64,000 nt of DNA from Vibrio sp. YMD68 (GTDB taxonomy: Bacteria; Pseudomonadota; Gammaproteobacteria; Enterobacterales; Vibrionaceae). Location of the stretch: assembly GCF_029958905.1 (NCBI RefSeq), contig NZ_CP124614.1, positions 2,790,001-2,854,000 of the forward strand, in the 5' to 3' direction. Both the position numbers and the translations under genes were made by a program. A model generated the notes under the pieces. That model was not told the origin of the DNA. It saw only the letters and a program-made list of their open reading frames with translations, and did not search any database. Positions 9,289-17,980 of this stretch are shown piece after piece. Within the stretch, counting starts at the first letter, position 1, and each line of letters begins with the position of its first letter.

Positions 9289-9897
9289 TTAGCCGCCCCA
9301 ACTCGATTTACCGGCACTACTTTTGCTCTTGCTCCAACTGGATTTAGCGGAAACTGTCGAGCCAAATCCGCCTCTGGACATGGTTCGAGTCACCGCAGGT
9401 TTTTTCTTCATTTCAGAGGTTTTGATCTTGATTTTTTTATATCCATTTCGATAAGAGCCGTAAGAGCGACCATCAGTCGAATACCAAGAGCCACCATATC
9501 GATAGATGGGTTCAGAGTAATAGCCTCTGGAACCACTTAGGGCTCTACTGAATAAAAAGCCGCCCATTGCAGGAACGAACCAAGAAGTATTACGTGGTTG
9601 AAAACAGCCTTCTTCACGAAATTCTGCACGACAATCATCTTCAGACATATAGCGCGGTGCAGTTCTTGCCGCTTCATCTAGTGCCTCTTCGTATGCGGCA
9701 CGACATTGTTCTGCATATCCAGGGTTACTCTCCGAGCAATCATCAATACCAGAATAGATGTAAGCATCATTGCTTGGATCGCTGTCAGAGCAACCAGCAA
9801 TGACGACAACACCAACGGCGACAGTGAACGGAGCAATATTGATTTTGCTCCAATCTTTCTTCATAGAGGGCAGTATGACTCGTTGACTTCGTTTCAT
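9289..9897 (-). CDS. yjfM: DUF1190 probable lipoprotein (YjfM/YgiB-like)
   Basis: 202-residue exported protein of unknown function. A basic N-terminus (KRSQRVILPSMKKDWSK) precedes a hydrophobic segment at about 22-35 ending in IAGC, a plausible lipobox. The mature region is Cys-containing (DDCSE, YAEQCRAAYEEA, DDCRAEFREEGCF) and ends in a Ser/Gly/Arg-rich tail with repeated SRGGFG, SSWSKSKSS and KSSWGG. These match DUF1190 as I know it, a family that often sits beside glutathionylspermidine-synthase-like genes. It may be the envelope partner or substrate of the downstream ligase; that is inference. Confidence 0.75.
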   Translation of the reverse strand: MKRSQRVILPSMKKDWSKINIAPFTVAVGVVVIAGCSDSDPSNDAYIYSGIDDCSESNPGYAEQCRAAYEEALDEAARTAPRYMSEDDCRAEFREEGCFQPRNTSWFVPAMGGFLFSRALSGSRGYYSEPIYRYGGSWYSTDGRSYGSYRNGYKKIKIKTSEMKKKPAVTRTMSRGGFGSTVSAKSSWSKSKSSAGKSSWGG

Positions 9898-9911
9898 CGT
9901 TCAACCCTCAA

Positions 9912-10325
9912 TTAATACGTCATGCATGCTGCGTTGAGCATACCAATCGCAATGGATGCTGCCCCCAATACGATACCACCTGATAGTTCATTATCTTCAA
10001 TACGTTGGACGATTTTCGGCAAAAAGATAAATCGAACCAAACCGAACGCAATGAGCTGGGCAACGAAGGCAATAATCCCCCAAAGAACAAAGTCAACGAT
10101 ATTGACTGAGTTCGCCGCAGCCCCAGAAATGGAGATACTGTAACCAACAAAAGATCCCGACAACGCAACGGCTGCAGCCACATTATTTTCTTTAACCAAA
10201 GCCCATTCATCGTATGGAGTAAATCGCGTATAGATCACTTTAAATAGAAGCAAAAAACCTATCGAAATGGCAAAATACATAACGAAATCGACGAGTCCAC
10301 CAAGAGACTGCATAATAAAATCCAT
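9912..10325 (-). CDS. yjfL: DUF350 membrane protein (YjfL-like)
   Basis: 137-residue integral membrane protein with four predicted helices, arranged as an internal repeat of two halves (about 12-70 and 78-137), as in DUF350. Key stretches are ENNVAAAVALSGSFVGYSIS and ELSGGIVLGAASIAIGMLNAA. Function unknown. AGGA lies 7 bases before the ATG. It sits between the DUF2491 and DUF1190 genes within the operon, 15 bases after the first. Confidence 0.82.
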   Translation of the reverse strand: MDFIMQSLGGLVDFVMYFAISIGFLLLFKVIYTRFTPYDEWALVKENNVAAAVALSGSFVGYSISISGAAANSVNIVDFVLWGIIAFVAQLIAFGLVRFIFLPKIVQRIEDNELSGGIVLGAASIAIGMLNAACMTY

Positions 10326-10340
10326 GTTTTAATCCTGTAG

Positions 10341-10982
10341 TTATCCGATAACGGTAAAGTCGGTTGCTGAGACGTTGACACCGGTAATATGGGTAACACA
10401 ACGTTCCAATTGATGCGGGTTTTTGACGCTTTCTTCACACGCAATTAATAATGATTCTGCATAGTGAGCGTTGACATCTCGCTCATAAAGCATCACGAAT
10501 TGATCGGTTTGCGAGACTCGCCCTTCTCTATCGTATGTCTTTTCTGTCATTGCAACGGGCTGCTCGTTTTCCCACACCTTTTCAAAGGTATGTCCTTCCA
10601 GTGACTTGCTTGGCTGAACCAACTTCGAGTTTAGCCATGAATTCCACAATGAGTCGCTATCAATAGGCTTTGTCTCATAAAAGTAAAACAGCTTCACTTC
10701 CGAAACACCGCTGTCATCACGCCCATGCTGTAACACTTGAAGATACCCGTCATCATCGGTATAAAATCTGACTAACCGGGTGTTTTCATCTAAGGCAACG
10801 ACCCCTACAGCTTGGATGATTTGCGTTCTTGATGCACCTTCAATCACCAAATCAGGTTCGATCATTCGGAACTTCAAATCGTCCAGTTCAAACGCTCCAC
10901 CGAGTCTCAAACCCAATACCTCTGGTGCTGTATCTGATGTTTTTTTGAGTTCGGTTGTTTTTTTCTTAAGCCAATTAAACAT
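10341..10982 (-). CDS. yjfK: DUF2491 protein (YjfK-like)
   Basis: 213-residue protein without signal peptide, of unknown function. It begins with a lysine-rich MFNWLKKKTTELKK and has a beta-rich body (GGAFELDDLKFRM, VVALDENTRLVRFYTDDDGYLQVLQ). An upstream TTG in frame would add four codons; ATG at 10982 is chosen because it overlaps the channel stop codon as TAATG, typical of coupled translation, with GGAA about 7 bases upstream. It stays with yjfJ and yjfL in the E. coli arrangement, which supports the assignment more than any motif. Confidence 0.75.
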   Translation of the reverse strand: MFNWLKKKTTELKKTSDTAPEVLGLRLGGAFELDDLKFRMIEPDLVIEGASRTQIIQAVGVVALDENTRLVRFYTDDDGYLQVLQHGRDDSGVSEVKLFYFYETKPIDSDSLWNSWLNSKLVQPSKSLEGHTFEKVWENEQPVAMTEKTYDREGRVSQTDQFVMLYERDVNAHYAESLLIACEESVKNPHQLERCVTHITGVNVSATDFTVIG

Positions 10983-12007
10983 TATTGTTTCCAATCAAAG
11001 TGTTCAACTCGTTCGTCAGCGATGTAAAACAGCTTAGTATTTTTCGCGACTTCTGTATCCAATTTCGGGTTGAGTTCAATGCCATTACCACTATCTAAAC
11101 CAATGAGTGTGGCGTGATACTCTTTCTTAAACTGGTCGAACAAGACACTCACTGTTGTTGCTTTGGGTGATGAGTAGGTAACAGAATACTGTGTCATACC
11201 TTGAGTTGAACTCAATAGCTCTTGATGCAAAGCACTGGAACCGGGATCGACCGCAGCCTTAGCTAAGAGCTCGGTTGCGATCGAAGGAATACATTCTGCA
11301 TTGGTACAATGCGTTTTTAGTAGCTGACTCAACGATTCATCTTTGAAGTAAGCTAAAAGGTGCGCGTTAGGATTACGGTTAGCACAATACAGTGCAGCAG
11401 ATAACGTAATGTCGTCTTCTGGGTTATCTACGATAATGCAGCTAGCCTGCTCTATATTGGTTCTTTCCATAGCGATGCCGTCGGTAAAACTGCTCACATG
11501 AACAAATTCTATTTCAGACGGTAGCGGGTTTTCTATTTCAGCTCTAGCGCACAAAACGATGGGTCTACGGCCTGCTTCCTCGTGCTGCAGCATTCGAATC
11601 AAATGAAGCGTTCTTTGCTCATTCCAACCCAATAAAAGAATATGATTGTCCACTTTCACTCTCCGTTTTCCTTGTACACCCGCATGCCAAGAACTGATTA
11701 ATACCGCAGCAATCCGGCTCAACGACACGGCAAATAAAGCCAAACCACCAGGAATAACAAAGAGCCCAACAACCCATTTACCCATTGCCGTTGCTGGCGA
11801 CATATCACCATAACCGACCGTTGACGATGTCACTATTAGATAGTAAATAAAATCCGTCAGATTTTCGGTTAAGGCCTCTTCGCCACACCAACTAAGCAAT
11901 GACCATGAAATCACTACATAGGAAACAAGTACGACCAACAAGTTTCTGCCGCTTAGCTCACTGAGGTGGGTATAAGCCCACCTCTTTACTATCATCCATA
12001 ATGGCAT
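10982..12007 (-). CDS. Two-TM potassium-channel-like protein with cytoplasmic regulatory domain
   Basis: 341-residue ion channel. Transmembrane helices at about 22-42 and 73-97 flank a pore loop with the potassium selectivity filter TVGYGD at residues 63-68. The remainder is cytoplasmic and resembles an RCK/TrkA-N nucleotide-binding fold (VDNHILLLGWNEQRTLHLIRML near 119-140, then IIVDNPEDD), followed by a C-terminal beta-rich part. Lies 15 bases after the PspA-like gene and overlaps the DUF2491 start by one base. E. coli yjfIJKLMC lacks this gene; its insertion into the operon suggests that envelope stress or membrane potential is the signal or output. Confidence 0.85.
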   Translation of the reverse strand: MPLWMIVKRWAYTHLSELSGRNLLVVLVSYVVISWSLLSWCGEEALTENLTDFIYYLIVTSSTVGYGDMSPATAMGKWVVGLFVIPGGLALFAVSLSRIAAVLISSWHAGVQGKRRVKVDNHILLLGWNEQRTLHLIRMLQHEEAGRRPIVLCARAEIENPLPSEIEFVHVSSFTDGIAMERTNIEQASCIIVDNPEDDITLSAALYCANRNPNAHLLAYFKDESLSQLLKTHCTNAECIPSIATELLAKAAVDPGSSALHQELLSSTQGMTQYSVTYSSPKATTVSVLFDQFKKEYHATLIGLDSGNGIELNPKLDTEVAKNTKLFYIADERVEHFDWKQ

Positions 12008-12022
12008 GCTAGGTTCTCTGCC

Positions 12023-12709
12023 TTATTTCCCTAAAATACGAGCAAGTTCATCTTCCGCTGAGGATTGTCCACCAGAAGTTATTCCTGCTGCTGCTAATTT
12101 TTTATCTAGACTACTGCCTGATTGCTCTTCTTGCATTTCAGAAGCGGCTTCAAGTTGCGCTTGTTTTTCTGCTTGGCGGTTTTTAATTCGCTCTAGAGAC
12201 TCGACGGCTGTCGTCATTTTGCTGTTCGCGCCAACATTAGTGGAAGACACCGCTGTTTGAGCTTTTTGAACGGCTTCATTGGCCTTTACAATATCAATTT
12301 GTTGCTCTAACTGGCGTAATTTATCTTTCGCTTGAGCGATATTTTCACGCAGTCTCTTTTCAGATACACCAAATTGGTCAACGTATGTTTGCTCGGTCGT
12401 TTGCTGGTTTGTAAATTCAGCCACTTTACCCGCACACTCTAAAGCGAGATCTTGTTCACCTTTTTCCATCGCTGCACGAGCATGCATTTCATATTCAGAA
12501 ATACTATTCGCAAGACCCGATACTTTATTTTCAGCCAACTTTCTTTTTGCAATAATCGATACTAGGGCTTGATCCGATTTTCTCAATTCTTCTTTCGCTT
12601 CTCGGATCTCTTGATCTAAAATTCTTAAAGCTTGATTATCTGCCGCACTTTCTGCCGCCTCATTCACTCCGCCTTTTATTGCGGTAAACAGCTTTTTCCA
12701 AACACTCAT
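12023..12709 (-). CDS. yjfJ: PspA/IM30-family protein (YjfJ-like)
   Basis: 228-residue, highly charged, almost wholly helical coiled-coil protein of the PspA/Vipp1 (ESCRT-III-like) family: MSVWKKLFTAIKGGVNEAAE at the N-terminus is an amphipathic membrane-binding helix, followed by long heptad-rich helices to about residue 190 and a Ser/Gly-rich tail. Such proteins coat and stabilise damaged inner membrane. There is no pspF/pspBC nearby, so this is not the classical phage-shock operon. Start codon overlaps the upstream stop (ATGA). Confidence 0.85.
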   Translation of the reverse strand: MSVWKKLFTAIKGGVNEAAESAADNQALRILDQEIREAKEELRKSDQALVSIIAKRKLAENKVSGLANSISEYEMHARAAMEKGEQDLALECAGKVAEFTNQQTTEQTYVDQFGVSEKRLRENIAQAKDKLRQLEQQIDIVKANEAVQKAQTAVSSTNVGANSKMTTAVESLERIKNRQAEKQAQLEAASEMQEEQSGSSLDKKLAAAGITSGGQSSAEDELARILGK

Positions 12710-13110
12710 GCTGATACTCCTAAATACTCGTCGTATAGTTCAATAAATGCTTCAACATTGCGATATAGGGTCGCGACTTCAATAACAACACTTTCTTCTT
12801 TTGATTGTGAAGATAATGAACCAAAGGCTACATAATAATCTTCATCCGCGATGGTATTAATGCCTATCGTCGAAAGGGGGAACATCTTATGCGTTCTTAA
12901 AATAAGACTGTTCAGCGCTGACGAGTCATTCACATCCTTTTGCGAGAAAAGAACGACTTCAACAATAATTTGCTCTCCTGCTACAGCAACGTAAGCATCA
13001 ATTCCATCTTCATTTGTTAATACCAATGAATCGGCACACTTCGATGTATCGACGCTCCAGCCTTCATGTTTCCCAAGCGCAGTTGTTAATTCTGATAAAG
13101 TCCAAGCCAT
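12706..13110 (-). CDS. yjfI: DUF2170 protein (YjfI-like), first gene of the operon
   Basis: 134-residue cytoplasmic-looking protein of unknown function; about one domain of mixed alpha/beta character with repeated acidic segments and no signal peptide. It matches DUF2170 mainly in length, in its LTTALGKHEGWSVDTS opening and by being coupled to yjfJ (4-base overlap), as in E. coli. Cytoplasmic adaptor or chaperone for YjfJ is possible but unsupported. Confidence 0.72.
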   Translation of the reverse strand: MAWTLSELTTALGKHEGWSVDTSKCADSLVLTNEDGIDAYVAVAGEQIIVEVVLFSQKDVNDSSALNSLILRTHKMFPLSTIGINTIADEDYYVAFGSLSSQSKEESVVIEVATLYRNVEAFIELYDEYLGVSA

Positions 13111-13413
13111 AATATAAATTCCAATTTAGAAAATAACATCTTTACAATCTCACCTTGCCAAGATGTTTTCAACTATAAACTTAAGTGATTAATTAAATTC
13201 AATATATTCACCGTAAAAACCATTGATAGAAAGACAACGATCTAATGAGCAAGATCATCGTTTAAGCCGCACCTTTCCTTGGAGGCGGCATTAGAGTCTT
13301 GTTCGATTGGCATGGATATCTTCAAACCTTTTTCTAGCCGTTTTTATCTCCTCTTAGAAACGACAAAGCCCCGCATCGCGAGGCTTTACATTAGTCATGA
13401 GTATGATTAACGT
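13111..13413. other. recA/yjfI intergenic region
   Basis: Holds the recA terminator (13365-13387) and leader of the yjf operon. Two further imperfect hairpins are visible: AACGATCT with AGATCATCGTT (13236-13261) and GCCGC with GCGGC (13265-13288). No remnant of recX can be recognised in either strand. Confidence 0.5.
13365..13387 (-). terminator. Intrinsic terminator of recA
   Basis: Minus strand AAAGCCTCGC, loop GAT, GCGGGGCTTT (one U-G wobble), 26 bases after the recA stop codon. Confidence 0.75.
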
Positions 13414-14454
13414 TTATAAGTCTTCTTCTAATTGCTCGACATCTTCTGTTGGTTTCTCTAACTCAACAGGAGCCAACAACATTTCTCGTAATTTGGTATC
13501 GATGGCAAGGGCTGCATCTGGGTTGTCACGAAGGTACTTACCTGCGTTTGCTTTACCTTGACCGATCTTGTCACCATTGTAGCTGTACCAAGCGCCCGCT
13601 TTCTCAACAAGTTTGTGCTTCACACCTAAATCGATCAATTCACCTTCACGGTTGAAACCTTTGCCGTAAAGAATCTGAGTTTCAGCCTGCTTAAATGGTG
13701 CTGCAATCTTGTTTTTAACAACCTTGATACGAGTTTCGTTACCCACGATTTCATCGCCTTCTTTAATAGAACCTGTACGACGAATATCAAGACGAACCGA
13801 TGCGTAAAACTTAAGTGCGTTACCACCTGTTGTGGTTTCTGGGTTACCAAACATAACACCAATTTTCATACGAATCTGGTTAATGAAGATAGCCATACAG
13901 TTCGACTGTTTCAGGTTACCCGTTAGCTTACGCATTGCTTGGGAAAGCATACGAGCTTGAAGACCCATGTGGCTGTCGCCCATTTCACCTTCAATCTCTG
14001 CTTTTGGTGTTAAAGCCGCTACGGAGTCGATAACCAAAACATCAATCGCACCAGAGCGAGCCAATGCATCACAGATTTCTAGCGCTTGCTCACCCGTATC
14101 TGGTTGAGAAACTAACAGAGCGTCAATATCTACGCCTAGCTTCTGTGCGTAGATGGGATCTAAGGCATGCTCAGCATCAACGAAGGCACATGTTTTTCCA
14201 ACACGTTGAGCGGCTGCAATTAGCTCAAGCGTTAACGTTGTTTTACCTGATGATTCAGGGCCGTAGACTTCAACAATGCGCCCCATTGGTAGGCCACCAG
14301 CACCGAGTGCGATGTCCAAAGAAAGTGAGCCTGTTGAGATAGTTTCTACGTCCATTGTACGGTTGTCACCGAGACGCATGATAGAACCTTTACCAAACTG
14401 CTTTTCAATCTGGCCTAGGGCTGCGGCTAGTGCTTTTTCTTTATTTGCGTCCAT
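13414..14454 (-). CDS. recA: Recombinase RecA
   Basis: ATP-dependent strand-exchange protein and SOS co-protease acting on LexA. 346 residues; Walker A GPESSGKT at about 66-73, Walker [20 protein letters not shown] region, DNA-binding loops ([16 protein letters not shown] and [19 protein letters not shown]), and an acidic C-terminal tail ([10 protein letters not shown]) that modulates activity. Single gene with its own LexA-regulated promoter and terminator. The usual recX modulator is absent downstream. Confidence 0.99.
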   Translation of the reverse strand: MDANKEKALAAALGQIEKQFGKGSIMRLGDNRTMDVETISTGSLSLDIALGAGGLPMGRIVEVYGPESSGKTTLTLELIAAAQRVGKTCAFVDAEHALDPIYAQKLGVDIDALLVSQPDTGEQALEICDALARSGAIDVLVIDSVAALTPKAEIEGEMGDSHMGLQARMLSQAMRKLTGNLKQSNCMAIFINQIRMKIGVMFGNPETTTGGNALKFYASVRLDIRRTGSIKEGDEIVGNETRIKVVKNKIAAPFKQAETQILYGKGFNREGELIDLGVKHKLVEKAGAWYSYNGDKIGQGKANAGKYLRDNPDAALAIDTKLREMLLAPVELEKPTEDVEQLEEDL

Positions 14455-14534
14455 CTCTGAATCTCCACACGGTTCGCGACTAAATCACGAACTAGAATAT
14501 ACGGGTTACCCAAGCGGGTGTTTGATTGGTTTTT

Positions 14535-14562
14535 ATTATACTGTTGATTCATACAGTGTCCA
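14535..14562 (-). promoter_or_regulatory. recA promoter
   Basis: Minus strand TGGACA (14557-14562), 16-base spacer, TATAAT (14535-14540): 5/6 and 6/6 matches. The whole spacer is the LexA operator, so repressor binding directly blocks polymerase. Confidence 0.8.
14539..14558 (-). promoter_or_regulatory. LexA (SOS) box of recA
   Basis: CTG-N10-CAG with flanks (CTGTATGAATCAACAG on the minus strand), the gamma-proteobacterial SOS box, lying between the -35 and -10 of the recA promoter. Confidence 0.88.
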
Positions 14563-14655
14563 TACCTGTATGAAAAAAATAACGGCATTTAGTGTTTATA
14601 TCACACAACGAACATCCAACACTTTATTAGCACGCCTGAGAAATGACAACCTAGG

Positions 14656-15141
14656 TCATTGATTCAAGTAGTCAACTAGAGTTTGAAGCGCATATTCGAC
14701 CGCTTGTGAACGAACACTTGAACGATCCCCACCAAAATGGACAGTGTCAATTTTTATCCACTCATTGGTATCGGCCCAAGCAAAACAAACGGTTCCAACA
14801 GGCTTATCTTCGGTTGCGCCACCAGGACCTGCTATACCACTGATCGAGACGGCGATAGTAGCATTGGAATGTGTGAGTGCTCCGGTGACCATTTCCATCA
14901 CAACCGGCTCACTCACAGCGCCATATTGTTCCAGTGTTTGTGTCTGAACGCCTAACATCTCAACTTTTGCTTCATTGCTGTAAGTGACAAAGGCTCGATC
15001 AAACCACGATGAGCTACCGGCTATATCGGTAATCGCGGTCGCGACCCCGCCACCAGTGCACGATTCCGCCGTCGCCAACATCTGTTGTTTATCTAAAAGC
15101 AGTTGACCAACCTGTTTACTGAGCAATTGATGTGAGTCCAT
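14656..15141 (-). CDS. pncC: Nicotinamide-nucleotide amidase PncC (CinA C-terminal type)
   Basis: 161-residue enzyme that deamidates nicotinamide mononucleotide to nicotinate mononucleotide in pyridine nucleotide recycling. Visible motifs are LATAESCTGGGVATAITDIAGSS (active-site serine in ESCTGG) and ISGIAGPGGATEDKPVGTV. Only the amidase domain is present, as in E. coli YgaD. ATG at 15141 has AGAGG 9 bases upstream; a longer frame upstream overlaps the mutS start and lacks family sequence. It lies upstream of recA and is divergent from mutS. Confidence 0.93.
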   Translation of the reverse strand: MDSHQLLSKQVGQLLLDKQQMLATAESCTGGGVATAITDIAGSSSWFDRAFVTYSNEAKVEMLGVQTQTLEQYGAVSEPVVMEMVTGALTHSNATIAVSISGIAGPGGATEDKPVGTVCFAWADTNEWIKIDTVHFGGDRSSVRSQAVEYALQTLVDYLNQ

Positions 15142-15245
15142 GGCTAAAAACCTCTTTATGCCTTTGCGCTTGAATTTGTGCCTTTTCGCATGAAAAGGAT
15201 TCACGTATCCTAAGCCGCAATAGAAAAAAACGAAAGACCAGAACA

Positions 15246-17807
15246 GTGAAAGCCGATCAAACACACACACCAATGATGAAACAATATCTCGGATTGAAAG
15301 CTGAGAACCCAGACATACTGCTGTTCTATCGTATGGGGGATTTCTACGAGCTATTTTATGACGATGCCAAACGAGCCTCACAACTACTGGACATCTCGTT
15401 AACCAAGCGCGGTGCCTCAGCGGGTGAACCTATCCCTATGGCGGGCGTCCCCTACCATGCGGTTGAAGGTTACTTAGCAAAACTGGTTCAACTTGGCGAA
15501 TCGGTGGCTATTTGTGAGCAAGTTGGCGACCCTGCCACCAGCAAAGGTCCCGTTGAGCGCAAAGTGGTGCGCATTGTGACACCAGGAACCGTCACCGACG
15601 AAGCACTTCTGTCTGAACGTGTTGATAACTTAATTGCGGCGATCTATCACCACAACGATAAATTTGGCTACGCCACACTGGATATGACCTCCGGCCGATT
15701 CCAACTTATCGAACCTGACAGTGAAGAAGCGATGGCGGCGGAACTTCAAAGAACATCGCCAAGAGAGCTGCTTTTCCCTGAAGATTTTGAGCCAGTTCAC
15801 CTCATGACCAATCGAAATGGGAATCGCCGTCGTCCGGTATGGGAATTTGAACTCGATACCGCTAAGCAACAATTGAATCAGCAATTTGGCACCCGTGATC
15901 TGATTGGTTTTGGGGTTGAAAACGCAAAGCTGGGGCTATGTGCCGCAGGCTGCTTGATTCAATATGTCAAAGATACTCAACGCACGACGCTTCCGCATAT
16001 TCGCTCGTTGACTTTTGATCGCCAAGATCATTCGGTTATTTTGGACGCCGCCACAAGACGTAATCTCGAAATCACTCAGAACTTATCCGGAGGCTTCGAC
16101 AATACCCTCGCTGAAGTTCTCGATCACAGCTCAACGGCTATGGGCAGCCGGATGCTGAAACGTTGGCTGCATCAGCCTATGCGTTGTATTGATACCCTTA
16201 ACCAACGCCTTGATGCCATTGGAGAGCTCAAGGAGCTTGGGCTATTCAGTGAGCTTCAACCAACATTAAAGCAGATTGGTGATATTGAACGTATCCTCGC
16301 TCGCTTGGCACTGCGCTCCGCTCGCCCAAGAGATATGGCCCGGTTGCGTCTAGCGCTACAGCAGTTACCCGAATTGCACACATTCTTGTCGCAGTTAAAG
16401 CAGCCTTATCTTGTTAAGCTAACGAATTACGCTGCACCGTTTGATGATGTTTGTGAACTGCTTGAACGTGCAGTAAAAGAAAACCCACCCGTTATTATTC
16501 GAGATGGAGGGGTCATCGCTTCTGGATACAGTGCAGAACTTGATGAATGGCGAGACTTGGCGGATGGCGCTACAGAGTTTTTAAACAAACTTGAAACAGA
16601 AGAGCGGGACCGTCATGGTATTGATACCTTAAAGGTTGGCTTTAATAATGTGCACGGCTTCTTCATACAAGTCAGTCGAGGGCAAAGCCACTTAGTCCCC
16701 CCTCATTACGTTCGCCGTCAAACACTAAAAAACGCTGAACGCTATATTATTCCTGAGTTAAAGGAACATGAAGATAAAGTCCTGAGTTCTAAATCGAAAG
16801 CCTTAGCCATTGAAAAACAATTGTGGGAAGAGTTGTTCGATTTGCTTCTTCCTCATTTAGAGCGCTTACAAAATATCGCATCGGCGGTTTCTCAGATTGA
16901 TGTCCTGCAGAATCTAGCAGAACGTGCCGAGAGTTTAGATTACTGCCGTCCAGTCATGAGCAGCGATATTGGTATCCATATTCAATCAGGTCGACACCCT
17001 GTAGTAGAAAAAGTCATGGACGCCCCCTTTATTGCCAACCCAATCGTTCTGAACTGTGAACGTAAAATGCTGATCATCACTGGGCCTAACATGGGGGGTA
17101 AATCGACCTACATGCGTCAAACCGCTTTAATTGCGTTGATGGCTCATATTGGTAGCTATGTTCCAGCTCAGTCTGCACAAATCGGTTCAATTGATCGTAT
17201 TTTCACGCGAATAGGCGCGTCGGATGATTTAGCATCAGGGCGTTCGACTTTCATGGTAGAAATGACTGAAACCGCAAATATCTTACACAATGCGACGCCA
17301 AACAGCCTAGTATTGATGGATGAAATAGGTCGTGGAACCAGTACTTATGATGGTTTGTCATTGGCTTGGGCGAGTGCCGAGTGGCTGGCATCAAAGATTG
17401 GTGCCATGACGTTGTTTGCAACCCATTACTTTGAACTCACCGAGCTTCCAAGCCAGTTACCACACTTAGCGAATGTCCACTTAGATGCCGTAGAACACGG
17501 TGATAGCATCGCCTTTATGCACGCCGTACAAGAAGGGGCCGCTAATAAATCTTACGGTCTTGCTGTGGCAGGCCTAGCTGGCGTTCCAAAAGCAGTGATT
17601 AAAAACGCCCGCGCTAAGTTATCTCAACTGGAGCAGCTCGGAAGCCATTCAGAACCTAGCAAGGGATCCTCTGTGGATATTGCGAATCAATTAAGCTTAA
17701 TTCCAGAGCCGAGTGAGGTAGAATCCGCACTGGCCGGAATTGATCCTGATGATCTCACGCCTAGACAAGCACTAGAAGCTTTGTATCGACTCAAGAAAAT
17801 GATCTAG
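15246..17807 (+). CDS. mutS: DNA mismatch repair protein MutS
   Basis: Mismatch-recognition ATPase, 853 residues. The mismatch-reading Phe-X-Glu is at F33-Y34-E35 within RMGDFYELF; Walker [10 protein letters not shown] is at residues 613-621; Walker [16 protein letters not shown] and the switch ATHYFEL follow. The C-terminal tail ([25 protein letters not shown]) is the tetramerisation and beta-clamp part. GTG at 15246 is the best start by similarity to the family N-terminus ([10 protein letters not shown]), with ATG at 15273 the alternative; neither has a strong ribosome site. Confidence 0.97.
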   Translation: MKADQTHTPMMKQYLGLKAENPDILLFYRMGDFYELFYDDAKRASQLLDISLTKRGASAGEPIPMAGVPYHAVEGYLAKLVQLGESVAICEQVGDPATSKGPVERKVVRIVTPGTVTDEALLSERVDNLIAAIYHHNDKFGYATLDMTSGRFQLIEPDSEEAMAAELQRTSPRELLFPEDFEPVHLMTNRNGNRRRPVWEFELDTAKQQLNQQFGTRDLIGFGVENAKLGLCAAGCLIQYVKDTQRTTLPHIRSLTFDRQDHSVILDAATRRNLEITQNLSGGFDNTLAEVLDHSSTAMGSRMLKRWLHQPMRCIDTLNQRLDAIGELKELGLFSELQPTLKQIGDIERILARLALRSARPRDMARLRLALQQLPELHTFLSQLKQPYLVKLTNYAAPFDDVCELLERAVKENPPVIIRDGGVIASGYSAELDEWRDLADGATEFLNKLETEERDRHGIDTLKVGFNNVHGFFIQVSRGQSHLVPPHYVRRQTLKNAERYIIPELKEHEDKVLSSKSKALAIEKQLWEELFDLLLPHLERLQNIASAVSQIDVLQNLAERAESLDYCRPVMSSDIGIHIQSGRHPVVEKVMDAPFIANPIVLNCERKMLIITGPNMGGKSTYMRQTALIALMAHIGSYVPAQSAQIGSIDRIFTRIGASDDLASGRSTFMVEMTETANILHNATPNSLVLMDEIGRGTSTYDGLSLAWASAEWLASKIGAMTLFATHYFELTELPSQLPHLANVHLDAVEHGDSIAFMHAVQEGAANKSYGLAVAGLAGVPKAVIKNARAKLSQLEQLGSHSEPSKGSSVDIANQLSLIPEPSEVESALAGIDPDDLTPRQALEALYRLKKMI

Positions 17808-17880
17808 TCGCAAACCTTTAACGCACGCCAGCTCGTCGATAATGCACACTAGCTCGTTGGCCGCTTAATCGACAGGCAAT

Positions 17881-17923
17881 AAAAAAGGTACATGCTTTAA
17901 ACCAATAAAGCTGTACCTTTTTC
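17881..17923. terminator. Bidirectional terminator between mutS and rpoS
   Basis: AAAAAGGTACA and GCTTTA pair with TAAAGC and TGTACCTTTTT across a short loop. A run at one side and T run at the other let it serve both converging genes. Confidence 0.85.
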
Positions 17924-17980
17924 TCTGTCACGTCACTTTCTCTATAAATAAGGTTCTCTTATTTTAGAAACGGTGATCTG

